The translations under genes and the position numbers were made by a program. Shown piece by piece: positions 6,812-16,477 of a stretch of DNA of 64,000 bases. The notes below the pieces were generated by a model. That model worked only from the letters and a program-made list of their open reading frames with translations, ran no database searches and was not told the DNA's origin. The stretch spans positions 1 to 64,000 of the forward strand of contig JBEKAA010000022.1 in assembly GCA_050018455.1 (NCBI GenBank). The letters are read 5' to 3'. How positions within the stretch are numbered: the first letter of the stretch is position 1; each line of letters starts with the position of its first letter. The stretch is from RBG-13-68-16 sp050018455. Its GTDB lineage: Bacteria > Acidobacteriota > Thermoanaerobaculia > Thermoanaerobaculales > Thermoanaerobaculaceae.

Positions 6812-8647
6812 TCACTCCTCGAGCAGGTGAAGCACTTCGGCGGGGTTCTTGAACGGGGCGACGAGGTAGACGCCCGCGGCGCGGCTCGGCGCCGCCTCGA
6901 GCATCTGGAGCGCGAGGTCGCGGCCGATCTTGGAGGCGTCGGGGCCGGCCGCCTCGAGCCTGGCGAGCAGCGCTTCGGGGACGAAGATCCCCGGCACCTC
7001 GTTGTGCAGGCGCAGCGCGAGCTTGAACGAGGGCAGCGGCCACACCGCGACGATCCCGGGCAACGGGAGGGTGCCGCCGCAGCGGTCGAGCAGCCGCTCC
7101 CACGGCTCCCACGAGAAGAACACCTGGCTCATCGCGAAGTGCGCCCCCGCGTCCGCCTTGCGCCGCAGGCGGTCCGCCTCGTGATCGAGGTCCTCGGCGG
7201 CGGGGTTCACCGCCACGCCGAGGCAGAACGCGGGAGGCTCGCCGATGGGGTTGCCGGCGCAGTCGAAACCCTCGGCCATGCGCGACACCGAGCGCACGAG
7301 CTCGAAGATGTCCACGTGGTAGACGTCGTGCGCGCCGGGGTAGTCGCCGAGCTGCGACGGGTCGCCCGAGATGGCGAGGAGGTTGCGGATCCCCGCGTGC
7401 CAGGCGCCGAGCAGCTGTGACTGCAGCCCCATCAGGCTGGCGTCGCGCGGAGTGACGTGCGGGATCGCCTCGATCCCGCTCTCGCGCTGGATCTCGGAGG
7501 CCAGCCACAGCGAGTCCATGCGCAGCCGGGCGAGCGGGTTGGAGTTGACGTCGACGGCGTCGAGGCGGCCGGAGGCGGCGATCGCCCGCGTGGCCTCGAT
7601 GATTCGCTCGGAGTTGGTGCCCCGCGGCGGGTCGAGCTGCACGATACGGACGAACTCGCCCGCGGCGAGCTTCGCCGCCAGGGTCGAGGTTGGGCGCGCC
7701 TGCGGCGGGTGCGAGGGCGGGTGGGCTTGCTCGACCGCGACGCCGGCGTGCCGCGCGTGGACCGGCTGCAGGCCCTTGACCGCCTCGGCGATCGCACGGA
7801 TGTGCTCGGGCCCGGTGCCGCAGCACCCGCCGACGAGCGTCGCGCCGAGCTCGACGGCGCGCCGGGCGAATGCGCCGAGGTACGCCGGCGTCGCGGGCGG
7901 CAGCAGGATGCGCCCCTCCCGGCGCACGAGCGAACCCGCGTTCGGCATCACCGCAAGCGGCCCGGGCGGCTCCTTCAGGTACTCGAGGACGTCGAGCGTT
8001 CCCTGCGGCCCCGGCGCGCAGTTGATCCCCGCGGCAAGGAGGTCGCAGCCGAACAGCTCGCGGACGTTCGCGGCGATCTCGGGGTGGCTCTCGGGGAGCT
8101 TCTCGAACGGGAAGCTCAGCATCGCGATCAGCGGGAGGTCGGTCGCGCCGCGCACGGCCTCGATGGCGAGGAGGAGCTCGTCGAGGCGGAAGAACGTCTC
8201 GAGGACGATCAGGTCGGCGCCGCGGCCGGCCAGGATGGCGGCCTGCTCCGCGTGCGCAGTGGCGATCGCCGCGGGGCCCTCAGGCTCGTCGAGGTCGATC
8301 ACGCCGGCGAGCGGGCCGATCGAGCCGGCCACCAGGCAGTCGCGGCCCGAGATCTCGCGCGCCTCGCGGGCCAGCTTCATGCCGGCGGAGTTGACCGCTT
8401 CGACCTGGTCCCCGGCGTGGAGCCGCTCGAGGCGCGGGCGCGAGGCCGCGAACGTCGCGGTCTCGATCAGCTCGGCGCCGGCCGCGATGTACGAGATGTG
8501 GATGTCCAGCACCTCGCTCGGGTGCTCGAGCGGCGCAAGGTCGAGGTGGGAACCCGGCGGGACGCGAGCGAGCAGCTCCGACCCCATCGCCCCATCCGCT
8601 ACCACGACCTGGTCCGCGAAGCGCCTCGTCACGCGCTCATGGGTCAT
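6812..8647 (-). CDS. Bifunctional homocysteine S-methyltransferase / methylenetetrahydrofolate reductase
   Basis: A 611-aa fusion. Residues 1 to about 290 are a homocysteine methyltransferase domain, with the zinc ligands NCAPG and GGCCGTGPEH (near 276). Residues from about 320 are a MetF-type flavoprotein domain that reduces 5,10-methylene-THF to 5-methyl-THF (QLDPPRGTNSERI, DVNSNPLARLRMDS). Fusions of this type, such as Bacillus YitJ, couple production of methyl-THF to methionine synthesis. MetH lies just to the right on the same strand, so the locus covers both steps. The start ATG is in the MTHERV context; longer reading frames are repeat-derived. No SAM riboswitch is visible upstream. 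Confidence 0.88.
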   Translation of the reverse strand: MTHERVTRRFADQVVVADGAMGSELLARVPPGSHLDLAPLEHPSEVLDIHISYIAAGAELIETATFAASRPRLERLHAGDQVEAVNSAGMKLAREAREISGRDCLVAGSIGPLAGVIDLDEPEGPAAIATAHAEQAAILAGRGADLIVLETFFRLDELLLAIEAVRGATDLPLIAMLSFPFEKLPESHPEIAANVRELFGCDLLAAGINCAPGPQGTLDVLEYLKEPPGPLAVMPNAGSLVRREGRILLPPATPAYLGAFARRAVELGATLVGGCCGTGPEHIRAIAEAVKGLQPVHARHAGVAVEQAHPPSHPPQARPTSTLAAKLAAGEFVRIVQLDPPRGTNSERIIEATRAIAASGRLDAVDVNSNPLARLRMDSLWLASEIQRESGIEAIPHVTPRDASLMGLQSQLLGAWHAGIRNLLAISGDPSQLGDYPGAHDVYHVDIFELVRSVSRMAEGFDCAGNPIGEPPAFCLGVAVNPAAEDLDHEADRLRRKADAGAHFAMSQVFFSWEPWERLLDRCGGTLPLPGIVAVWPLPSFKLALRLHNEVPGIFVPEALLARLEAAGPDASKIGRDLALQMLEAAPSRAAGVYLVAPFKNPAEVLHLLEE

Positions 8648-8699
8648 CGGTGCATTGTAATGGGTTCGGCCTGTGGGGCGTCGATCGAGTGCTCGCCAG

Positions 8700-8893
8700 C
8701 GAGTACCCCCGCCCTTGTCGTTCCGAGCGAGGCGTGAGACCACGGATGTCATCCCGAGCGAAGCGAGTAAAGTTGCCATCCTGTCATCCCGAGCGAAGCG
8801 AGGGATCTGGGTGGGGGGTGTTTCTGCGGGTGCGGTTCTTCCCCCACCCAGATCCCTCGTCGTGGCGCCTGCGGCGTCACTCCTCGGGATGAC
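8700..8893 (+). repeat. REP-like element, variant copy
   Basis: A diverged relative of the REP-like family: tcatcccgagcgaagcgagg then gatctgggtggggggtg, an inner loop, then cccccacccagatccctcgt and a ctcctcgggatgacaac end. Two extra half-copies of catcccgagcgaagcgag (8749, 8787) precede it. It fills the gap between the metF-type gene and the GIY-YIG gene. Confidence 0.75.
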
Positions 8894-8956
8894 AACGCAG
8901 AGGAATTCCTCGTCGTGAGCGGCAAGCCGAAGAACGATCGCGGTAAACTCCAGGAA

Positions 8957-9268
8957 ATGCCTGTTTACTTCGTCTACATCATGGCGAGCAGGTCGAGGAC
9001 GCTTTACACCGGCGTCACGAACGACCTGGAGCGACGCGTCAACGAGCACAGGCAAGGGCAGATCCCCGGTTTCACCGCCAAGTACCGGGTGAACCGGCTC
9101 GTCTACTACGAGGCGACCCCGAACGTGTCCGCGGCGATCGCCCGGGAGAAGCGGATCAAGTCTTGGCGCCGTGAGAAGAAAGTCGCTCTCATCGAAGGCG
9201 CGAACCCCGGCTGGGACGACTTGGCTGAAGCCGGAGCCGAGTCCGTTCTTCAGGACGAACGTCGGTAG
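8957..9268 (+). CDS. GIY-YIG nuclease family protein
   Basis: A 103-aa single-domain member of the small GIY-YIG (UPF0213/YhbQ-like) group. The signature is YFVYIMASRSRTLYTGVTND near the N-terminus, followed by the conserved Arg in RRVNEH and a Glu in AIAREKRIKSWRREKK. Such proteins are widespread, stand alone and are thought to act on nucleic acid; their roles are poorly known. The inner ATG (MPVYF) is chosen because it begins right at the domain. It is convergent with metH, 15 bp from its stop. Confidence 0.85.
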   Translation: MPVYFVYIMASRSRTLYTGVTNDLERRVNEHRQGQIPGFTAKYRVNRLVYYEATPNVSAAIAREKRIKSWRREKKVALIEGANPGWDDLAEAGAESVLQDERR

Positions 9269-9283
9269 AGGCGCGCAGAGAGG

Positions 9284-12200
9284 CTATGCCAAGTACCTCG
9301 CGTCGGGATGATGGAACGCGACGGCGGAGACGCTCGCCTCGGGATCCATCATGAACCCCTCGGTCAGGCGGACGCCGATCTCCTCGGGTTGCAGGAGGCG
9401 GAAGACGTCGAGCTGAGGCTCGAGGTCCGGGCAGGCCGGGTAGCCGAACGACAACCTGATGCCGCGGTAGCGCGCGCGGAAACGCTCCTCCATGGTCATC
9501 TGCGGCGGATCGGGGAAGCCCCACAGCTCGCGCAGACGGCGGTGCAGCCACTCGGCGGCGCCCTCGGCGGTCTCGAGCGCGAGCGCCTGCAGGGCGATGC
9601 TGTCGAGCAGCTTGCCCTCGGCGCGCAGGTCGGCGGCACGGCCGCGGACGCCCACGCCGGCCGTGACCACGAACAGCGCCACCGTGTCGAATGCACCAGG
9701 GTCCGGGTGCACCCAGTCGGCGGCGCACGCGCGCGGATCCCGCGTCCGGCGCATGAACGGCAGCGTCGCGAGTTGCCGCCCGTCCGGGTCGAGGACGACG
9801 ACGTCGTCGCCACGGCCGCACGCGCGGAAGTAGCCGTACACGGCGGCGGGCGCGAGCCACCCGCGCGCGGCCGCCGCGTCCTGGAGCGCCTCGACGCGGC
9901 GCTTGAGCTCCGTGACGCGCTCGTCACCCGCCTCGAGCAGCCGCCGCACCGAGCCTCGCACGCCGAGGTGTTTTCCGAAGAGCATCTGCGGGTTGATGTG
10001 GGTGAAGACCTCGTCGAGCGGCAGTTGGCGAAGGACGTGGCGCATGAGATCCGGCGGCTTCGGAATACCGGAATCCGGGGTTCGGGATTCGGGGTCCGTC
10101 GGAGGCGAGGCCTGGTGTAGGGGCGGCCCTTGCGGCCGCCCTTCTTCGATGCCTCCCCCGCTTGCGGGGGAGGGCAGGTGGGGGTGAGACGGGCCCTCAC
10201 CCCGGCCCTCTCCCGCACGCGGGAGAGGGTGAGAGACGTGGGCGGGGACAAGCCCCGCCCCTACACTGGCGGTCGTGTCCTTCATCAACTCGTTGGCGAT
10301 CGCCAATCCCGCCATGGCGTCGGACGCGTAGCGCACGGTGGCGCCATACGCCGGCGCGATGCGGTCGCGGGTGAACGAGGCCGAGAGCGCCGCGCCGCCC
10401 ACGAGCAGCGGCACGCCGATGCCGGCGGCGCGCAGGTCCTCGGCCGTGGCCGCCATCTGGTGCGCCGAGCGGACCAGGAGGCCGGAGAGGCCGATGAGGT
10501 CCGTGCGGCGCTCCTGCCACGCGGCGATGAGCTTGTCGGAGGAGCACTGGACGCCGAAGTCGACCACGTCGTACCCGTTCGTGCCGAGGATGATCCCCAC
10601 GAGGTTCTTGCCGATGTCGTGGACGTCGCCGCGCACGGTGGCGAGCAGGAGCGAGCCGCGCGAGGCGGTCTGGTCGCCCTCGAGGTGGGGCCTGAGCCGG
10701 TCAACCGCGGCCTGCATCACCTCGGCCGAAACCAGCACCTCCGCGACGATGAGCTGACCGGAACCGAACAGGCGGCCGACCTCGTCCATCCCCGCCATCA
10801 GCGGCCCGTTGATGATCGCGAGCGGCTCCATCCGCGCGAGCAGCTCGTCCAGGGTGGCCTCGAGACCCGTGCGCGCGCCCTCGACCACCATGCGGGCGAG
10901 CCGCTGCTCGGGCGGGAGGTGCTCGTCCGCGATGGCCGCCCGGGGTTTTGCCTTCCGATAGCGCGCGACGAACGCATCGACGGCGCTCCTGCCGCCGTCG
11001 AACAACACGTCCTCCGCGAGCGTCACCTCTTCCGCGGAGAGGGTGGGGAAGCGGACGAGCTGTTCGGCGTTGACGATGGCGGCGTCGAGCCCCGCCCGGA
11101 CGCAGTGGTGGAGGAACACCGCGTTGAGGACCTCGCGCCCGGCGGGCGGGACGCCGAACGAGACGTTCGAGATCCCAAGGAGCGTGAGCGCGCCCGGCAC
11201 CCGCTTCTTGATCATCGTGACGCCGCGAACGGTCTCCCCGGCGGAGCCCTTGAACTTCGGGTCGCCGGTGGCGGCCGGGAAAACGAGGGCGTCGAGCAAC
11301 ACCTCGCGCCGCCTCAGACCGTGCGCTTCGAGCCGCTCGAGGAGTCGCTCGGCGACCTCGAGCTTGCGCTCGGCGGTCCGGGCCATACCGTCGGTCGGAT
11401 GCTCGTCGATGCACCCCGCGACGACCGCCGCGCCGAAGCGCCGGGCGAGCGCCGCCACGCGGTCGAGGCGCGCGCCGCCGTCCTCGAGGTTGACGGAGTT
11501 CAGCACCGGCCGGCCCGGGACGAGCTCGAGCGCCGCGGCCATGACGTCCGCATCCGTGGTGTCGAGCATGAGCGGGACGCGCACGGCCCTGCGCAGCGCC
11601 GTCACGGCGGCGGCCATGGCCGCCTTCTCGTCGCCCTCGGGGTCGGCGAGGCAGACGTCGAGGACGCCGGCGCGGCTGCGCACCTGGCGCCGCCCGATCT
11701 CGGCCGCCTCGGCCCACCGCCCCTCGCGGACCAACTCCTTGAACTTGCGCGAGCCGAGGACGTTGGTGCGCTCGCCGATCAGCAGCGGCGGCGGCTCCTG
11801 GACGAGCTCGACCACCTCGCCGCCGGAGAGGCGCGCCGGATCGTAGGCGGGCGGAACGCGGGGGACGCTCGCGTCCGCAACGACGCGCAGGCGCCGGATG
11901 TGCTCCTCGGTCGTGCCGCAGCACCCGCCGACGAGGTTGACCCACCCCGAGGCCGCGAAGCGGGCGAGCACGCGCGCGAGCTCGTCCGGCGACTCGTGGT
12001 AGCGCCCGTCGCCGTCGGGGATGCCAGCGTTGGGCACCACCGACACGAAGCTCGCCGTGAGGGCGGCGAGGGCGCGCACGTGCTCGGTCATGGGCGCGGG
12101 GCCGGTGGAGCAGTTGATCCCGACCCAGAGCGGCTGCCAGGGCTCGACCATCACGGCCACGGCCTCGATGGTTTGCCCGCCGAGCGTCGTGCCGGTGGGC

Positions 12201-12799
12201 TCGACCGTCACGGAGACGGCCACCGGAAGGCCCGGTGCGGCGTCCGTACAGGCGAGGAGCGCGGCCTTGATGTTGAGGGCGTCCTGGCAGGTCTCGATCA
12301 GGAGCACGTCGGCGCCGCCCTCCGCGAGGCCTTCGGCCTGGATCGCGTACGCCTTCACGAGCTGGGCAAACGTGATCCCGCCGGTGAGCGTGAGCGCCTT
12401 CGTGGTCGGCCCGATCGAGCCGGCGACGAAGCGGGGACGCGAAGGGTCGGTCGCGTCCATCTCGGCGCACGCCTGGCGCGCGAGCTCCGCGGCCTTGCGG
12501 TTGATCTCGCGGCAGCGATCGGCGAGGCCGTACTCGGCGAGCACCACGGGCGTGGCGCCGAACGTGTCGGTCTCGACGATGTCCGCGCCGGCGGCCAGGT
12601 ACCCCCGGTGGAGGTCCAGGACGACGTCGGGCCGGTGCAGGACGAGCGTCTCGTGGCAGCCGGCAAGGGCCTCGCCGCCGTAGTCGGCGTCGGTAAGCCC
12701 GCGCGCCGCCAGCGCCGTGCCCGTGGCGCCGTCCAGCACCAGGATGCGCCAGCGCAGAAGCTCCGCGATTGCGGCCGACCGTGGTTGAGACTTCGTCAC
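9284..12799 (-). CDS. metH: Cobalamin-dependent methionine synthase
   Basis: An 1171-aa MetH with all four modules. Residues 1 to about 305 bind homocysteine through zinc (GINCSTGP and GGCCGTTEEH near 295). About 325-600 is the pterin-binding barrel. About 620-840 is the B12 cap and Rossmann domain, with DVHDIGKNLVGIILG, whose His ligates cobalt. About 915-1171 is the SAM-binding reactivation domain ending in the RGIRLSFGYPACPDL motif. It transfers methyl from methyl-THF to homocysteine. Roughly 70 residues (842-912) between the B12 and reactivation domains are low-complexity Pro/Gly sequence encoded by dispersed repeat DNA. The reading frame stays open through it. Confidence 0.93.
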   Translation of the reverse strand: MTKSQPRSAAIAELLRWRILVLDGATGTALAARGLTDADYGGEALAGCHETLVLHRPDVVLDLHRGYLAAGADIVETDTFGATPVVLAEYGLADRCREINRKAAELARQACAEMDATDPSRPRFVAGSIGPTTKALTLTGGITFAQLVKAYAIQAEGLAEGGADVLLIETCQDALNIKAALLACTDAAPGLPVAVSVTVEPTGTTLGGQTIEAVAVMVEPWQPLWVGINCSTGPAPMTEHVRALAALTASFVSVVPNAGIPDGDGRYHESPDELARVLARFAASGWVNLVGGCCGTTEEHIRRLRVVADASVPRVPPAYDPARLSGGEVVELVQEPPPLLIGERTNVLGSRKFKELVREGRWAEAAEIGRRQVRSRAGVLDVCLADPEGDEKAAMAAAVTALRRAVRVPLMLDTTDADVMAAALELVPGRPVLNSVNLEDGGARLDRVAALARRFGAAVVAGCIDEHPTDGMARTAERKLEVAERLLERLEAHGLRRREVLLDALVFPAATGDPKFKGSAGETVRGVTMIKKRVPGALTLLGISNVSFGVPPAGREVLNAVFLHHCVRAGLDAAIVNAEQLVRFPTLSAEEVTLAEDVLFDGGRSAVDAFVARYRKAKPRAAIADEHLPPEQRLARMVVEGARTGLEATLDELLARMEPLAIINGPLMAGMDEVGRLFGSGQLIVAEVLVSAEVMQAAVDRLRPHLEGDQTASRGSLLLATVRGDVHDIGKNLVGIILGTNGYDVVDFGVQCSSDKLIAAWQERRTDLIGLSGLLVRSAHQMAATAEDLRAAGIGVPLLVGGAALSASFTRDRIAPAYGATVRYASDAMAGLAIANELMKDTTASVGAGLVPAHVSHPLPRAGEGRGEGPSHPHLPSPASGGGIEEGRPQGPPLHQASPPTDPESRTPDSGIPKPPDLMRHVLRQLPLDEVFTHINPQMLFGKHLGVRGSVRRLLEAGDERVTELKRRVEALQDAAAARGWLAPAAVYGYFRACGRGDDVVVLDPDGRQLATLPFMRRTRDPRACAADWVHPDPGAFDTVALFVVTAGVGVRGRAADLRAEGKLLDSIALQALALETAEGAAEWLHRRLRELWGFPDPPQMTMEERFRARYRGIRLSFGYPACPDLEPQLDVFRLLQPEEIGVRLTEGFMMDPEASVSAVAFHHPDARYLA
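10056..10276. repeat. Dispersed repeat DNA inside metH (in-frame linker)
   Basis: The block contains ggaataccggaatccggggt-type tandem sequence, gtgtaggggcggcccttgcg (10119), a ccctcacccc/gggagagggtgaga hairpin (10150-10230) and ggacaagccccgcccctaca (10246). The first and last of these recur at 2418-2485 in non-coding DNA. It falls exactly at the junction between the B12-binding and reactivation domains, keeping frame. Confidence 0.75.
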
Positions 12800-12814
12800 C
12801 GTGCAAGTGTAGAC

Positions 12815-13080
12815 GCTAGAGGGGGGAGAAGGAAAAGGTCAAAGGGTAAACGGCAAAGGGAAGACAGAAGACAGGAGACGTCAAAGGGAAGAGGGCAAAG
12901 GGAAAAGGGCCGACGTCAAAAGGACGACGAGATACCGTGGGCCTGCGTGTGTAGCGGCGGGCCGCCACACTTGTTCGTCTCCCCTTTGACCTTTCACATT
13001 TCCCCTTTTTCGTCCTCCCTTTGACGCTTTCCCTTTCACGTTTGACCTTTTTCGTTTCACCTTTCACCTGTTCCGGCCCA
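12815..13080. repeat. Composite intergenic hairpin
   Basis: A left arm of aaaggtcaaagggtaaacgg-type 7-mers runs to about 12922, followed by a loop with gcctgcgtgtgtagcggcgg (similar to the loop at 6700-6725). The complementary arm cctttgacctttcacatttc and on runs to about 13070. It occupies the divergent gap between metH and the CPBP gene, so it cannot be a simple terminator for both. Confidence 0.8.
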
Positions 13081-13144
13081 CACGTGAGAAGATGCGAACC
13101 TGCGAACCTCCGGAGCGTAGAGCGGGCGAATGGGAGGGCGAGAG

Positions 13145-16100
13145 ATGGACCGGTTTACCCGTGGCGAACGGCTGACTCTTGTGACGGCGGTCGTGCTGGC
13201 GGCGGGCGCCGGGATCTTTGCCTGGGCCAACTTCACGCGCGCGTTCCCGGAGGCACACCTCTCGTTCGCCGTCAACCGGGCCACGTCGCAGCCGGTGGCG
13301 GAGGCGTTCCTGCGCGGTCACGCGGCTGCCGCGTCGGCGGCGATCGCCGGGCGAACTCACGCCGCGATCTTCCGGACGGATGACAGCGCCAAGATCTATC
13401 TCGAGCGCGAGCTCGGCCTCGACCGGCTCGGCGAACTGACCCGCGGCAAGCAGGTCCGGTTGTGGGACTGGGCGCACCGCTGGTACAGGCCGGTCGACAA
13501 GGAAGAGGTCAACGTTGAGGTAACGCCCGAGGGCGAGGTGAAGGGTTTCGCCCACCTCATCAAGGAGGAGGCGCCGGGCGCAACGCTGGAGGAGGAGGCC
13601 GCCAGGGCGGTCGGCGAGCGCTTCCTCAAGGGCGCATTCGGTCTGGACGCGAGAGCGTTGACCTTCATCGAGTCGAAGCGCGAGGACAGGAAGAGCAGGC
13701 GCGACTGGACGTTCACCTTCGAGCGCGCGGGGTGGAAGGCGAAGGAGGCCACCTACCGGATGCAGGTCGAGGTGCACGGCGACGAGGCCGCCGCGTACCG
13801 CGAGTTCCTGAAAGTGCCCGACGCCTGGTCGCAGGCGTACCAGAGGCTGCGCTCGGCGAACAACACGACGGCGCTGGTGGCCGGGTTCGGGTGGATCCTC
13901 ACGCTGCTTGCCGCGCTGCTGGTGATCTTCCGTGAGGGGCGGCGCGGTAACGTGCGCTGGCGCCTCACGCTGACGCTGACCGCGGTCGCGTTCTGGCTGT
14001 TCTTCCTGCTCTCGCTCAACGACCTGCCGGTGTCGTCGTACGGCTTCGACACGACCGGCACCTACGGGGCGTTCCTCGCGCGACAGGTCCTGAACGGCCT
14101 GGCCCTGGCCGGCGTGCAGGCGCTCATGATCTTCCTGGTCGTCGCGGCGGGGGAGCCGCTGTTCCGCGCGCGCTTCCCCGGCCACATGCGCATCACCGCA
14201 CTGTTCGAGAGAGCCGGATGGCGCAGCAAGCGCTTCGCTTTCGGCTTGATCCTGGGGTACTGCCTGGCGGCGCTGTTCCTCGCGTACCAGGTGGCGTTCT
14301 ACCTCGTGGGGGCAAGGTTCGGCGCCTGGAATCCCGCCGAGGTGCCGTTCGACAACATGCTGAACACGTGGTTCCCCTGGCTCGCCGTGCTGTTCATCGG
14401 GTTCTACCCGGCGGTGAACGAGGAGTTCACGTCGCGGGTGTTCTCGATCCCGCTGGTGGACAAGCTCACCCACTCCCGCGTCGCGTCGGTCGTGATTCCG
14501 GCGCTGATCTGGGGGTTCGCTCACGCCAACTACCCCGCCCAGCCGTTCTACATCCGCGGCGTCGAGGTCTCGGTGGCAGGGTTGTTCGTGGGCATCATCC
14601 TCTATCGCTTCGGCGTGCTGCCGTGCCTGGTCTGGCACTACGTGGTGGACGCGGGGTACACGTCCATGCTCCTGGTTCGCTCGGGGAACCTCTACTTCGT
14701 CATCACGGCGCTCGCCGGCGTCGGCGCCCTGCTGATACCGCTCGTGGCGACTCTGGTGGCCGCGTGGCGGAGAGGAGGGTTCGTCGAGGACGCGCAGGTG
14801 CTCAACAGTGCCGAGCCGGCGCCGCCGGAACTGCCGGTGGTCGTGCTCGCGCCGCCCACGCCGATCGTGGCGCCCCGGCTGCGGGTGGCGCTCCCGGTGG
14901 GGCTGGCGCTGGGCGTGGCCGGGATCGTTCTGGCGTTGCGCGCTCCCGACCCGGGGCGCGACATCGGGGTGAGGCTCCGTCCGACGGCGGTGCGACAGGC
15001 CGCCGAGGGGTTCCTGCGGCGCAGCGGGGCGGACCCCTCGAAGTGGCGCTTCGTCGTGACGGCGAACGAGGACGTGCTCGGGCAGAACGCGCGCCGCTAC
15101 CTGCTGGAACACGGCGGCGTCGCTCAGGTGGCCCGCTTTGCCGCCGAGGTGCCGCAGTGGGAGGTGCGCGCATACCGTGTCGAGGACCGCGAGGGATGGC
15201 AGTTGGCGGTTGACGACGCGACGGCGAATGTGGTGCGCTTCGACCACACGCTGCGCGAGGAGGCGCCGGGGGCGAGCCTGACGGTGGACGAGGCGCGGCC
15301 GAAGGCCGAAGCGGCGCTCGTCGCCGCCGGCTTCGACATCGGGAAGCTGACGTTCAAGGAAGCGAAAGCGGAGAAACGGCCCGCCCGGATGGATCACACG
15401 TTCACGTGGAAGGACCCCGGGCGCACCGTCGGGGAGGCCGAGTACCTGCTCGATGTCACCGTGCAGGGTGACGCGGTCGACGGCGTGTCCCGCCGGCTCA
15501 AACTTCCGGAGGCGTGGGAGAGAGCGCGGGACAAAGCCACCGCCTTGTACTACGCGCGTCTGGCCGCGGCGCTCGCCTTCATCGCGCTGCTCGTCACGCA
15601 CGGTCTGGTCGTGTTCTACCGCGGTGTGCGCAGCGGCCTGGTGGCATGGAAGCCCGTCCTCGGGGCGAGCGCTCTGACGGTGACGCTGTTCGTGGCTGCC
15701 ATCGCCGTCAACTCTCCGCTCATTTGGGCGAGGTATGACACCTCCACGCCGGAGACGCTCTTCCGCATCTCGACCCTCATCGGAGTTGCGGTCGTCACGC
15801 TCTTCGTAGGGGTGCTCGCGATCCTGGTGTTTGGGGCGTTGACGGTGTGCTTCCCGGGCGCGCGTGCGGCTGCCGATCCCGGGGCCCGCCGAAGCGTAGT
15901 CGGGTCAACGGCGGCTGCTGCCCTGGCTGCCGTCGGAGCGGCGCTGGCGTTCCGGGGGGGCGTCGGCATTGCCCGAGGAGCGCTTCCCCGGGCGTTCTCC
16001 GACGCTCCCGTCGGGATCCCCGACGCGGTGGCGACCGCAATCCCCGCCGTCGCGAGGCTGGAGAAAGGCGTGATGCTGATGCTCCTGGTCCTCGCTCTGG

Positions 16101-16477
16101 TCGGGGTCGCGATCCACCTCTGGCGCGGGCTCGGCAAGCCCTGGCTCAAGGCGCTGTTCGCTGCGGGTCTGCTGCTGGCGGTTCTCCCCGTCGGCTCCGG
16201 CGCGACCGGCCTCGAGGCCGCGGCCGGGTTCGTCCAGGCGGCGGCGCTCGTGGTCGGGGCCGCGCTGCTCGTGCGTTTCGCGCTGGGCGCCAACCCGGCG
16301 GCGTACGTCCTGGGCGCGGCCTGGCTCGGCGTGCTCACCGCCGCCGCGCCGCTGATCGCTCAGCCAGGCGGCTTCTACGCAATCCAGGGGTGGGCGCTGG
16401 TCCTCGTCGCGGCCGTGGCGAGCGCGTGGTGGCTGCTGCGCCGGCCCCGGCCCGGGATCGAGGGCACACCGGGGTAA
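13145..16477 (+). CDS. Large CPBP-family intramembrane metalloprotease
   Basis: A 1110-aa polytopic membrane protein. It begins with a TM helix, then a soluble domain (about 35-240) and several TM helices. The CPBP (CAAX protease/bacteriocin-processing, Abi) core follows: motif 1 NEEFTSR near 424, motif 2 FAHANY near 457, motif 3 WHYVVDAG near 496. A second soluble domain (about 600-800) resembles the first: both carry a KEEAPGA/REEAPGASL segment and end in a predicted TM helix, indicating internal duplication. The C-terminal 300 residues are further TM helices. GGAGGG lies 6 nt before the chosen ATG. Substrate unknown; CPBP members cleave prenylated or secreted peptides near the membrane. 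Confidence 0.8.
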   Translation: MDRFTRGERLTLVTAVVLAAGAGIFAWANFTRAFPEAHLSFAVNRATSQPVAEAFLRGHAAAASAAIAGRTHAAIFRTDDSAKIYLERELGLDRLGELTRGKQVRLWDWAHRWYRPVDKEEVNVEVTPEGEVKGFAHLIKEEAPGATLEEEAARAVGERFLKGAFGLDARALTFIESKREDRKSRRDWTFTFERAGWKAKEATYRMQVEVHGDEAAAYREFLKVPDAWSQAYQRLRSANNTTALVAGFGWILTLLAALLVIFREGRRGNVRWRLTLTLTAVAFWLFFLLSLNDLPVSSYGFDTTGTYGAFLARQVLNGLALAGVQALMIFLVVAAGEPLFRARFPGHMRITALFERAGWRSKRFAFGLILGYCLAALFLAYQVAFYLVGARFGAWNPAEVPFDNMLNTWFPWLAVLFIGFYPAVNEEFTSRVFSIPLVDKLTHSRVASVVIPALIWGFAHANYPAQPFYIRGVEVSVAGLFVGIILYRFGVLPCLVWHYVVDAGYTSMLLVRSGNLYFVITALAGVGALLIPLVATLVAAWRRGGFVEDAQVLNSAEPAPPELPVVVLAPPTPIVAPRLRVALPVGLALGVAGIVLALRAPDPGRDIGVRLRPTAVRQAAEGFLRRSGADPSKWRFVVTANEDVLGQNARRYLLEHGGVAQVARFAAEVPQWEVRAYRVEDREGWQLAVDDATANVVRFDHTLREEAPGASLTVDEARPKAEAALVAAGFDIGKLTFKEAKAEKRPARMDHTFTWKDPGRTVGEAEYLLDVTVQGDAVDGVSRRLKLPEAWERARDKATALYYARLAAALAFIALLVTHGLVVFYRGVRSGLVAWKPVLGASALTVTLFVAAIAVNSPLIWARYDTSTPETLFRISTLIGVAVVTLFVGVLAILVFGALTVCFPGARAAADPGARRSVVGSTAAAALAAVGAALAFRGGVGIARGALPRAFSDAPVGIPDAVATAIPAVARLEKGVMLMLLVLALVGVAIHLWRGLGKPWLKALFAAGLLLAVLPVGSGATGLEAAAGFVQAAALVVGAALLVRFALGANPAAYVLGAAWLGVLTAAAPLIAQPGGFYAIQGWALVLVAAVASAWWLLRRPRPGIEGTPG

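Noticed and set aside
8648..8956. SAM or B12 riboswitch upstream of the metF-type gene
   Set aside because: The region is a REP-like element; no SAM-I or cobalamin conserved core sequence was found there or upstream of metH.
10130..13024. 964-codon frame on the plus strand, antisense to metH
   Set aside because: High GC favours long antisense frames; the opposite strand has every MetH motif, while this one has low-complexity Arg/Gly/Ala sequence with no family match.
13064..15601. 845-codon minus-strand frame over the CPBP gene
   Set aside because: Arg/His/Gln-rich composition and no domain; the plus strand has clear TM helices and protease motifs.
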